DNA of 64,000 nt from the NCBI GenBank assembly GCA_035647855.1, contig DASRMP010000003.1, forward strand, positions 62,001 to 126,000, read 5' to 3'. Below are positions 20,745 to 28,035 of this stretch, piece after piece (within the stretch, counting starts at the first letter, position 1; each line of letters starts with the position of its first letter). The position numbers and the translations under genes are program-made. The notes under the pieces were generated by a model. It saw only the letters and a list, made by a program, of their open reading frames with translations, ran no database searches and was not told the DNA's origin. This DNA is from JAAZBW01 sp035647855. GTDB taxonomy: Bacteria > Actinomycetota > Actinomycetes > Actinomycetales > Actinomycetaceae.

Positions 20745-21287
20745 ATGCCCCAGCCTGCCAAGGGACCCCGTCTGGGCGGCAGCCCCGCTCACGAGCGCCT
20801 GATGCTCGCGAACCTCGCGAACGCACTCTTCGAGCACCGCGCCATCACCACCACCGAGCACCGCGCGAAGCGCCTCCAGCCGCTGGCCGAGCGCCTGGTC
20901 TCCAAGGCCAAGAGAGGTGACCTGCACTCGCGCCGTCAGGCACTCGCGACGCTCCGCCGCAAGGACATCGTCGCCGAGCTCTTCGAACAGCTCGCCCCGA
21001 AGTTCGAAGGCCGCGATGGCGGATACACCCGCATCACCAAGCTGCCCAACCGCAAGGGCGACAACGCGCCCATGGCGCTGATCGAGCTGGTGCTCGAGCC
21101 TGTCAGGCCGAAGCCTTCGGCCAAGAAGTCAGCGCCCAAGAAGGCGGCCCCGGTGGTCGGGGAGCCGGCCGAGGAAACCGTGGCAGAGGAGACCGAGGCA
21201 GAGGAAGCGGACGTCATCGAGATCGATCTCGACACCGACTCCGCTGAGGTGGACGTCGACTCCGACCCCCCTGCCGAGAAGGAATAA
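20745..21287 (+). CDS. rplQ: 50S ribosomal protein L17 with acidic tail
   Basis: 180 residues. The L17 core (GPRLGGSPAHERLMLANLAN) ends near residue 120. It is followed by a Lys/Ala stretch and about 50 Glu/Asp-rich residues, a pattern seen in other actinobacteria. Last gene of the alpha operon, followed at once by the strongest hairpin of the window. Confidence 0.96.
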   Translation: MPQPAKGPRLGGSPAHERLMLANLANALFEHRAITTTEHRAKRLQPLAERLVSKAKRGDLHSRRQALATLRRKDIVAELFEQLAPKFEGRDGGYTRITKLPNRKGDNAPMALIELVLEPVRPKPSAKKSAPKKAAPVVGEPAEETVAEETEAEEADVIEIDLDTDSAEVDVDSDPPAEKE

Positions 21288-21299
21288 CTCGGCCAAGCG

Positions 21300-21359
21300 A
21301 AGGGGACCGCGCCGGCAGCAACCGGCCTTACTGGCCGGTTGCTGCCGGCGCGGTCCCTT
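21300..21359. terminator. 25-bp-stem bidirectional terminator, shared by rplQ and the ROK gene
   Basis: Arms 21303-21327 and 21333-21357 are perfectly complementary (gggaccgcgcc... to ...ggcgcggtccc) with a 5-nt TTACT loop, plus one G-T and one A-T pair outside. It serves convergent genes. The loop contains the stop codon (TTA on plus, TAA on minus) of the ROK-family gene, so about nine of its codons lie in the stem. Confidence 0.92.
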
Positions 21360-22134
21360 CCTCCGTCCGGGACACGGTTCCGGAGTCAGGCCCCCACGCA
21401 CGTACGCCCCCCGCGATACCTGCCGAGTTCGCGGCGATGGTGACGCAAACGCCGAGGCGCGCGAGCGTGGCCGGCGTGATTCGCGGAGCGTTGCCCCCGC
21501 CGATATAGAGCCGGTCCCACAGGAAGACGGGCTGCCACGACTCGACCACGCCGCGAACCCGGCGGGACCAGTGCGAATCGCCGAGGCGGATCCGTTCGTG
21601 CTCGCCGAGGTACTCGTCGTAGGTGAGGCCCCACTTGCCGGGCGCCTGTGACAGCTCCATGTGAGGTGCCAGGACGCCGTCGTCGAAAACGGCGTTGCCC
21701 AGTCCGGTGCCCAGCGTCATGACCATCTCGAGTCCGACTCCCCGTATGAGTCCGTAGCCGTGCATCTCCGCGTCATTGAGGACGCGGGCCGGGATGCCGA
21801 GAGCCTCCTCGACGGCGGCGCGCATGTCGAACATCTCCCACGCGGTCACGAGTTCGGGCACGACCCGCGTGCGCGGTCCGGCGCGGCAGATGTAGTGCGG
21901 CGTCGAGACCACGATCCCGCGGCGGATCATCCCCGGCATCCCGACCGTCACGCGGTCGGCGGCGGGCAACTGGCCGGACAGGGAGCGGATCACCCCCACG
22001 AGCCGCTCCGGAGGCAGTGGATAGGGAGTCACGGCCCTGATGGGGTTGGAACGCAGCGCCCCCTCCGGGTCCAGGACCGAGCCCTTGATGCCGCCGCCCC
22101 CGCAGTCGATGGAGAGCGTTGTCACGGGGCGCAT
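21328..22134 (-). CDS. ROK-family sugar kinase, polyphosphate glucokinase-like
   Basis: 268 residues from the chosen start. The N-terminal phosphate-binding motif TLSIDCGGGGIKGSVLD and TLGTGLGNAVF match the ROK fold; the overall form (compact, GGNAPRITP near the C-terminus) resembles actinobacterial polyphosphate/ATP glucokinases, so glucose phosphorylation is likely but not proven. I use ATG 22134 rather than 22194 because TAGCGT ends 7 nt before it (leaderless arrangement) and homology starts there. The upstream ATG would overlap truA. The 3' end is inside the terminator stem. Confidence 0.85.
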   Translation of the reverse strand: MRPVTTLSIDCGGGGIKGSVLDPEGALRSNPIRAVTPYPLPPERLVGVIRSLSGQLPAADRVTVGMPGMIRRGIVVSTPHYICRAGPRTRVVPELVTAWEMFDMRAAVEEALGIPARVLNDAEMHGYGLIRGVGLEMVMTLGTGLGNAVFDDGVLAPHMELSQAPGKWGLTYDEYLGEHERIRLGDSHWSRRVRGVVESWQPVFLWDRLYIGGGNAPRITPATLARLGVCVTIAANSAGIAGGVRAWGPDSGTVSRTEEGTAPAATGQ

Positions 22135-22141
22135 GGCGATC

Positions 22142-22147
22142 ACGCTA
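22142..22147 (-). promoter_or_regulatory. -10 box TAGCGT of the ROK-family gene (leaderless)
   Basis: On the minus strand TAGCGT is followed by exactly 7 nt and then ATG 22134. No ribosome-binding site is present. Confidence 0.55.
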
Positions 22148-22192
22148 GCGCGCCCGTCTGATCGAGGGCGACCGGTGTGGTCGAATGTTCCC

Positions 22193-23053
22193 ATGCCCGT
22201 TCGCGTCCGCCTGGATATCGCCTACGACGGGTCCGCGTTCTCGGGCTGGGCGGCCCAACCCGGGCTGGCGACAATCGAGGGGACGCTGGAGACCGCGCTG
22301 GCCACTCTCGCGCGCGGCGCGGTGCGGCTCACGGTCGCAGGCCGGACCGACGCGGGCGTGCATGCCCGCGGCCAGGTCGCGCACGTGGACCTTCCCCTCG
22401 GCGTGTGGACGGCGGCGCCCGGACGCTCCTCCCGGCCGCCCGCCGCTGCTTTCGTTCGACGCGTCAACGCACTGCTGCAGAGGTCGCGGGGCCCCCAGCC
22501 GGACATCGTGGTGACGGGCGCCGCGTTGGCGCCGGCCGGGTTCGATTCCCGCTTCTCGGCGCTCGCGCGGCGCTACTGCTACCGGATCTCCGATGCGAAG
22601 GCGCCCCGCGACCCGCTGGCGCGCGCCCATGTCCTCTGGTGGGATCGGCGCCTCGATGTGGACGCGATGGAGCGTGCAGGTGCGGCGATCATCGGTGAAC
22701 ACGATTTCCGTGCCTTCTGCAAGCCGCGGGAGGGCGCGACGACGATCCGAACCCTCCAGCGCCTCGAGGTTCGGCGCACCGATCCCGGCCTGATCGAAAT
22801 CGAGGTGCAGGCGGATGCGTTCTGCCATTCGATGGTCCGGGCGCTCGTCGGGAGCCTGATCTCGGTAGGGGAGGGACGAGCAGGGGCGGACCACCTCGCG
22901 CTCAGACTTGAGTCCCGCACACACGACGGGATGGTGGTGGCCCGCGCCCACGGACTCACCCTCGAGGAGGTTCTCTACCCGCCCGATGACCAACTTGCCG
23001 CGCGCGCGATGGTCGCGAGACGCCGTCGGGACGAGGCCGCACCGGAGGGCTGA
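22193..23053 (+). CDS. truA: tRNA pseudouridine(38-40) synthase
   Basis: 286 residues. Converts uridines 38-40 of the anticodon stem-loop to pseudouridine. RLDIAYDGSAFSGWAAQPG at the N-terminus and the catalytic-Asp motif VAGRTDAGVHARGQVAHVD; C-terminal FCHSMVRALVGSLI. Start ATG 22193. It lies downstream of rplQ as in many actinobacteria, here separated by the ROK gene. Confidence 0.96.
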   Translation: MPVRVRLDIAYDGSAFSGWAAQPGLATIEGTLETALATLARGAVRLTVAGRTDAGVHARGQVAHVDLPLGVWTAAPGRSSRPPAAAFVRRVNALLQRSRGPQPDIVVTGAALAPAGFDSRFSALARRYCYRISDAKAPRDPLARAHVLWWDRRLDVDAMERAGAAIIGEHDFRAFCKPREGATTIRTLQRLEVRRTDPGLIEIEVQADAFCHSMVRALVGSLISVGEGRAGADHLALRLESRTHDGMVVARAHGLTLEEVLYPPDDQLAARAMVARRRRDEAAPEG

Positions 23054-23062
23054 ACCGGACGG

Positions 23063-23581
23063 CTAGGCGTCGTAGCGGCTTACGCGGTCGTCGTCGTGCT
23101 CGGAGTCGAACACGAACTCGTCGGAACTGTCATCACGCCCGATGGTGGGCCGCTCACGCCGCTCATCGGCTTCGCCGCCGCCGGACTCGTCCTCGTCCGC
23201 TCCCTCGTCATCGCGATCATCGTCGCGTTCGTCCTCCCCGTCCTCGTCACCCTCGTTCTCGGCGTGGGAAACGAAAGCCGAGTAGTCCTCGTCGGGTTCG
23301 AAATCGGCGTCCATCACGTGCATCGCGGTCTGCTCTGCGGGAGCACCCTCGCGGGCGGGACCGGCCTCGAAAGCCAGGACGTCCTGCTCCTCGAAGACTT
23401 CCACGCTCTCTCCCTCGTGGGGCTCTGCGACCAACTCCCCGACGGCGTCCGGTTGCCGCTCGAACGGGACGTCCTCGCCGGCGTCCTCGGGCAGTTCGCG
23501 CGCGAGCCGCTGATCGAGCGTGTCCGGCCGGCCGTCACCGAGGAATGTGTGCTTGTCGAGGAAGGAGTCGTCGGAGGTCAT
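23063..23581 (-). CDS. DUF5709-like acidic protein of unknown function
   Basis: 172 residues from ATG 23581; a start 10 residues upstream (23611) is possible. The N-terminal half has LDQRLARELPEDAGED and AGPAREGAPAEQTAMHV, resembling the actinobacterial DUF5709 pattern. The C-terminal half is a low-complexity run of Asp, Glu and Arg, very likely disordered. No membrane segment or enzyme motif. It is convergent with truA, 9 bp apart. Confidence 0.75.
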   Translation of the reverse strand: MTSDDSFLDKHTFLGDGRPDTLDQRLARELPEDAGEDVPFERQPDAVGELVAEPHEGESVEVFEEQDVLAFEAGPAREGAPAEQTAMHVMDADFEPDEDYSAFVSHAENEGDEDGEDERDDDRDDEGADEDESGGGEADERRERPTIGRDDSSDEFVFDSEHDDDRVSRYDA

Positions 23582-23808
23582 GCCCCGATTCTGCCACCTC
23601 TGCGACGTCACTCACACTGTCCTCCGAGGTTTTGACCGGCCGGGATTGGCGCCGGTAGGGTTGTGAGGCGTTGCGATTCAGCGTGCCTGGTGTCATCCCA
23701 CTCATCGGGGAAAACGCAGCAACGAGACCGAACAATACGGACCATTCGATCCGGCGGTAGAAGCCATGCGCCAGGTCGCGGTCACCACCAGAAGAAGGCC
23801 ACACCAAA

Positions 23809-24255
23809 GTGCGTACGTTCACACCCAAGCCGGGCGACATCGAGAAGAAGTGGTACGTCATCGACGCCACCGACGTCGTTCTCGGCCGACTGGCGGCACA
23901 GGCCGCCACCCTGCTCCGTGGGAAACACAAGCCGACCTTCGCGCCGCACGTCGATACCGGTGACTACGTCATCATCGTCAACGCCGGCAAGGTCGCCCTC
24001 ACAGGCGACAAGGCCGAGAAGAAGCTCGCCTACCGCCACTCCGGCCACCCGGGTGGTCTGCGTTCGGTGAATTACTCCTCGCTCCTCGCCTCGCGTCCCG
24101 ATCGTGCCGTGGAGAAGGCCGTCGCCGGCATGCTCCCGAAGAACTCGCTCGGCCGCGCCCAGTTCAAGAAGCTGAAGGTGTACGCGGGTCCCGAGCACCC
24201 CCACGCGGCGCAGCAGCCCCAGCCTTACGAGATCACCCAGGTCGCCCAGCAGTAG
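23809..24255 (+). CDS. rplM: 50S ribosomal protein L13
   Basis: 148 residues, starting (GTG 23809) MRTFTPKPGDIEKKWYVIDA, with LGRLAAQAATLLRGKHKPTF and GMLPKNSLGRAQFKKLKVY. Early 50S assembly protein. The 227 bp upstream are gene-free and should carry the promoter and leader of the rplM-rpsI pair; I recognise no specific fold. Confidence 0.97.
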   Translation: MRTFTPKPGDIEKKWYVIDATDVVLGRLAAQAATLLRGKHKPTFAPHVDTGDYVIIVNAGKVALTGDKAEKKLAYRHSGHPGGLRSVNYSSLLASRPDRAVEKAVAGMLPKNSLGRAQFKKLKVYAGPEHPHAAQQPQPYEITQVAQQ

Positions 24256-24293
24256 CAGCCGGCAGCCTCTACAGCAGATACCCAAGGAGAACC

Positions 24294-24782
24294 GTGGCAC
24301 AGACCACCCCCGAGATCGAACTAGAGAGCGAGGAGCTCTCCAGCTACACCTCCGAGACCCTTACCGAGAAGGCCACTCACGGCCAGTCCATGAGCGCCCC
24401 GGGAGGCGGCACCGGCCGCCGCAAGGAAGCCATCGCCCGCGTGCGCCTCGTACCCGGAACCGGCAAGTGGACCATCAACGGCCGCACTCTCGAGGACTAC
24501 TTCCCGAACAAGCTCCACCAGCAGCTCGTGAACTCCCCGTTCGTGTTGCTCGGCCTCGAGGAGCGTTTCGACGTGATCGCCCGCATCGAGGGCGGCGGGA
24601 TCTCCGGCCAGGCAGGTGCCATGCGAATGGGCATCTCGCGTGCGTTGAACGAGATCGACCGCGAAGCGAACCGCGCCACTCTGAAGAAGGCCGGCTTCCT
24701 CACTCGTGACGCGCGCGCCGTCGAGCGCAAGAAGGCCGGTCTCAAGAAGGCCCGCAAGGCACCGCAGTACTCGAAGCGCTGA
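24294..24782 (+). CDS. rpsI: 30S ribosomal protein S9
   Basis: 162 residues. An acidic N-terminal extension of about 35 residues precedes GGGTGRRKEAIARVRLVPG, and the protein ends in the conserved KARKAPQYSKR that reaches the P-site tRNA. GTG start 24294 behind aaggagaac. Confidence 0.97.
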   Translation: MAQTTPEIELESEELSSYTSETLTEKATHGQSMSAPGGGTGRRKEAIARVRLVPGTGKWTINGRTLEDYFPNKLHQQLVNSPFVLLGLEERFDVIARIEGGGISGQAGAMRMGISRALNEIDREANRATLKKAGFLTRDARAVERKKAGLKKARKAPQYSKR

Positions 24783-24800
24783 TGCGCACGCCCGCACGCT

Positions 24801-24836
24801 GACGCCCCGCCCCGACTCTCGGTACGGCGGGGCGTC
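24801..24836 (+). terminator. Terminator after rpsI
   Basis: Eleven-bp perfect stem gacgccccgcc/ggcggggcgtc with a 14-nt loop that contains a nested ccga/tcgg stem. It ends 53 bp before glmM. Confidence 0.8.
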
Positions 24837-24888
24837 GCCGTGTCTACGATCGATGGCAGTTACAGAAACGGCGAGCGAAGGAGTTCCC

Positions 24889-26244
24889 ATGGCCCGTCTC
24901 TTCGGAACGGACGGAGTTCGCGGACTGGCGAACCGGGAGATCACGGCGGAACTGGCGCTCGACCTCGGTGTCGCCGCCGCGCGCGTCCTCGGGCAGAAGA
25001 CCAGCGCCAGCCTCGCTCGCGCAGTGGTCGGCCGCGACACCCGTGTCTCGGGCGAATTCCTCGCCGCGGCGGTATCGGCGGGCCTCGCGTCCGCAGGCGT
25101 CGATGTGCTGGATGTCGGCGTGCTGCCCACGCCTGCGATCGCGTACCTGACCCAGGCAACCGACGTCGACCTGGGCGTCGTGCTGTCCGCCTCGCACAAC
25201 CCGATGCAGGACAACGGCATCAAGTTCATCGCGCGCGGCGGCTACAAACTCGACGACTCCATCGAGGACGAGATCGAGGCGCAAATCATGACTGATTGGG
25301 AACGCCCCGTCGGCCAGGACGTCGGCCGCATCGTCAAGGGCGACTCCAGTGCGGGACGGAGCTACATCGAGCACCTTGTCGGCGCCGTCGAAGCGGACCT
25401 GACAGGCATCCGCATCGCCGTCGACTGCGCGAATGGCGCTGCCTCCGAAGTGGGGCCACTGGCGCTGCGTGAGGCGGGCGCGGACGTCGTCGTGATCAAT
25501 GCGTCACCGGACGGGGCGAACATCAATGAGGGCTGCGGGTCCACCCACCCGGAGCAGTTGCAGGCCGTCACTGTTGCGTCCGGAGCACACCTCGGGGTCG
25601 CGTTCGACGGCGACGCGGACCGCTGCCTCGCCGTCGATGCGGAGGGAAACCTCGTGGACGGCGACCAGATCATGGCGCTGCTGGCCGTCGACCTGCACGA
25701 GCGCGGCCTGCTCGCGGGGGACACGCTCGTGGTCACGGTGATGTCGAACCTCGGGCTGCTGATCGCCATGCGCGAGGCGGGGATCAAGACCGTGCAGACT
25801 GCGGTCGGGGACCGCTACGTGCTCGAGGCGATGCTTGCCAGCGGTTACACGTTGGGGGGCGAGCAGTCGGGCCACATCATCGATACCCGTCACGCCACCA
25901 CGGGGGACGGCGCGCTCACCGCGCTCCTGCTGGCCGCGAGGCTTGCCCGGACGGGCGACTCGCTGAAGAACCTCGCGGGCGTGGTGCGGCGCCTGCCTCA
26001 GATTCTCGTCAACGTCAAGGGCGTGGACAAGGCGAGGGCCGCGACCGACCCGGCCCTTCTTGAGGCGGTTGCCGCCGCCGAAGCGCGTCTCGGGGACACG
26101 GGCCGCGTCCTGCTGCGCCCATCCGGGACCGAACCGCTCGTGCGCGTGATGGTGGAGGCCGCGACCCAGGGAGAGGCCGACGTGGTTGCGCACGAACTCG
26201 CTGGGGTAGTGAAGGAGCGGCTGGCGCTTCAGGATCTGCACTGA
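24889..26244 (+). CDS. glmM: Phosphoglucosamine mutase
   Basis: 451 residues. Interconverts glucosamine-6-P and glucosamine-1-P on the route to UDP-GlcNAc. The active-site loop SASHNP is at residues 100-105 with the phosphoserine Ser102. The metal loop DGDADR and the C-terminal phosphate-binding RPSGTEPLVRVMVE are present. Start ATG 24889 (MARLFGTDGVRG) behind gcgaaggag; the longer upstream frame is not used. It works with glmS downstream. Confidence 0.97.
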   Translation: MARLFGTDGVRGLANREITAELALDLGVAAARVLGQKTSASLARAVVGRDTRVSGEFLAAAVSAGLASAGVDVLDVGVLPTPAIAYLTQATDVDLGVVLSASHNPMQDNGIKFIARGGYKLDDSIEDEIEAQIMTDWERPVGQDVGRIVKGDSSAGRSYIEHLVGAVEADLTGIRIAVDCANGAASEVGPLALREAGADVVVINASPDGANINEGCGSTHPEQLQAVTVASGAHLGVAFDGDADRCLAVDAEGNLVDGDQIMALLAVDLHERGLLAGDTLVVTVMSNLGLLIAMREAGIKTVQTAVGDRYVLEAMLASGYTLGGEQSGHIIDTRHATTGDGALTALLLAARLARTGDSLKNLAGVVRRLPQILVNVKGVDKARAATDPALLEAVAAAEARLGDTGRVLLRPSGTEPLVRVMVEAATQGEADVVAHELAGVVKERLALQDLH

Positions 26245-26936
26245 TGTGTTGGCTTGAGACGGTGCTTCAGTGGTTCTCAAGCCTCAACGATCTTGTTCTC
26301 TCGGCCGTCGACCAACCTTGGGTTCTGTTGGTCCTCATCGGTTTCACGATCATCGACGGCTTCTTCCCTGCCGTGCCGTCCGAGTCGATCGTGATCGCTG
26401 TCGCGGCGGTCTCGGCCACGGGCGTCGGCCCGCCACTGTGGGCGCTCATTCTCGCCGCTGCGCTGGGGGCCTTCCTCGGAGATCAGATCGCCTTCACGAT
26501 CGGCCGCTTGATCCCGATCGAGAGGATCCCGTTCCTGACCAGGGGCAGAGGGGCGAAGCTCATCGCGAAGGTGAACGCCACGGTCTTCAGGCGCCCGGCC
26601 CCGCTCCTCATCGCCGGGCGATTCATCCCGGGAGGCCGCGTGGCAGTGAACATCTCGGCGGGAGCCATGCACTTCCCGCGGATCCGGTTTGTCCAGATCG
26701 ACATCGTCGCCGCCCTCTTGTGGGCCATCTATTCGACCATTCTTGGCCTCGCGGCGAGTGCCTACCTCAAGGACCATCCCGCGCTCTCGGTCGCGGTTGG
26801 CGTCGGACTCGGCGTCATGATGGGGATGCTGATCGAGAGAGTACACAGGCTGTGGGAAACCCATCGGGAGCGTGCGGCGGAGCGCGAAGAGAGATCTGAG
26901 AGTGTGGCCGATCTCAGCGGCCCGGCGGAGGACTGA
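26244..26936 (+). CDS. DedA/SNARE-associated family membrane protein
   Basis: 230 residues with several membrane segments (VLLVLIGFTIIDGFFPAVPS, ALILAAALGAFLGD, and two near the C-terminus). The DedA hallmarks are IDGFFPAVPSE, GDQIAFTIGR and GRFIPGGRVAVNISAGAM. DedA proteins are linked to undecaprenyl-phosphate or phospholipid flipping and membrane homeostasis; the exact substrate is not visible. ATG overlaps the glmM stop by one base. The cytosolic tail is charged. Confidence 0.88.
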   Translation: MCWLETVLQWFSSLNDLVLSAVDQPWVLLVLIGFTIIDGFFPAVPSESIVIAVAAVSATGVGPPLWALILAAALGAFLGDQIAFTIGRLIPIERIPFLTRGRGAKLIAKVNATVFRRPAPLLIAGRFIPGGRVAVNISAGAMHFPRIRFVQIDIVAALLWAIYSTILGLAASAYLKDHPALSVAVGVGLGVMMGMLIERVHRLWETHRERAAEREERSESVADLSGPAED

Positions 26937-27012
26937 CCGAGGGCGCAGACACAGGGGCGCAGGGGCTCAATCGAGCTTGTCGCGTTTTCGTGGCGGGGCG
27001 ACTTCTGTATCT

Positions 27013-27948
27013 TCAGATCTTCCGCAGGCGCATGCGCCGCATCCGGTGTTCCGCGTCCTTCGTCAGCACGAGGGTCGCGCGTCCGCGCGTCGGCGCGATG
27101 TTCTCGACCAGGTTTGGCGCATTGATGGTGTCCCAGATGCGCGTGCTCTCGGCGATCGCCTCGTCGTCGGTGAGGGCGGCGTAGCGGCGGAAGTAGCTCT
27201 GGGGATTCTGGAAGGCCGTCTCACGCAACTTCAGGAATCGATCTATGTACCAGGTCTTGACGTCATCAGGTTCGGCATGGACATAGATCGAGAAATCGAA
27301 GAAGTCGGAGACCACAAGCGGTGAGCGGGCCCCGGGCCGCGGCGGCTGCAGCACGTTGAGGCCCTCGAGGATCAGCACCTCCGGCCGCCGCACCTCAATG
27401 TGCTCCCCGGGAACGATGTCATAGGTCAGGTGCGAGTACACGGGAGCCGTGACGACGGGTACACCGGACTTCACGTCTTGGACGAAGCGGAGCAGCGCTC
27501 GCCTGTCGAACGACTCGGGAAAGCCCTTCCGCTGCATCAGGCCGCGCTTGGAGAGCACGGCGTTGGGGAACAGGAAACCGTCCGTGGTCACCAGTTGCAC
27601 GTTCGGAACGTCCGGATAGCGGCTCATGAGCTCCCGCAGCAGGCGTGACACGGTGGACTTGCCCACCGCCACCGAACCGGCGATCCCGACCACGTACGGT
27701 GTGGGTGCCTCGCCGGACTGCAGGAAGCGGCGCGTGGCGGCGTGCAGGCCGGCAGTCGCTGCGCGGTACATCAGCAGCAGCGCGGTGAGGGGCCGGTAGA
27801 TCGTGTCGACCTCCTCGAGGTCGATCGGGTCACCGAGTCCGCGCAGCCTCACGACGTCGTCGTCGGTGAGTGGAAGGGGAGCCGACGCGGCGAGGGACGA
27901 CCATTGGTCCCGGTTGAAGTCTTCGAAAGGAGTGCGATTGGCGGCCAC
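27013..27948 (-). CDS. coaA: Pantothenate kinase, type I
   Basis: 311 residues. First step of CoA synthesis, ATP-dependent phosphorylation of pantothenate. Walker A GSVAVGKST at residues 91-99, followed by conserved VTTDGFLFPN, KRGLMQRKGFPESFD and YSHLTYDIVPG. GTG start at 27948 (MAANRTPFEDFNRDQW). Divergent from glmS (87 bp between starts). Confidence 0.97.
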   Translation of the reverse strand: MAANRTPFEDFNRDQWSSLAASAPLPLTDDDVVRLRGLGDPIDLEEVDTIYRPLTALLLMYRAATAGLHAATRRFLQSGEAPTPYVVGIAGSVAVGKSTVSRLLRELMSRYPDVPNVQLVTTDGFLFPNAVLSKRGLMQRKGFPESFDRRALLRFVQDVKSGVPVVTAPVYSHLTYDIVPGEHIEVRRPEVLILEGLNVLQPPRPGARSPLVVSDFFDFSIYVHAEPDDVKTWYIDRFLKLRETAFQNPQSYFRRYAALTDDEAIAESTRIWDTINAPNLVENIAPTRGRATLVLTKDAEHRMRRMRLRKI

Positions 27949-28022
27949 TCAAGGATTCTTCCATCCCCCGCTGATCCCGGCGTGGACCTCGTTCCGCCTA
28001 GTGGACGTTCCATCGGTCGTTC

Positions 28023-28028
28023 TACACT
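28023..28028 (+). promoter_or_regulatory. -10 box TACACT of glmS (leaderless)
   Basis: TACACT is followed by 7 nt and then ATG 28036, so the transcript probably begins at or next to the start codon. GTGGAC at 28001-28006 is a possible -35 (16-bp spacing). There is no room for a glmS ribozyme. Confidence 0.65.
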
Positions 28029-28035
28029 GAAAAGC

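Noticed and set aside
24706..24888. N-terminal extension of glmM
   Set aside because: The extended frame overlaps rpsI and its terminator; the family N-terminus starts at 24889 behind a good ribosome-binding site.
27949..28035. glmS ribozyme or other riboswitch upstream of glmS
   Set aside because: Only 87 bp separate the divergent starts, and the -10 box is 7 nt before ATG, leaving no leader.
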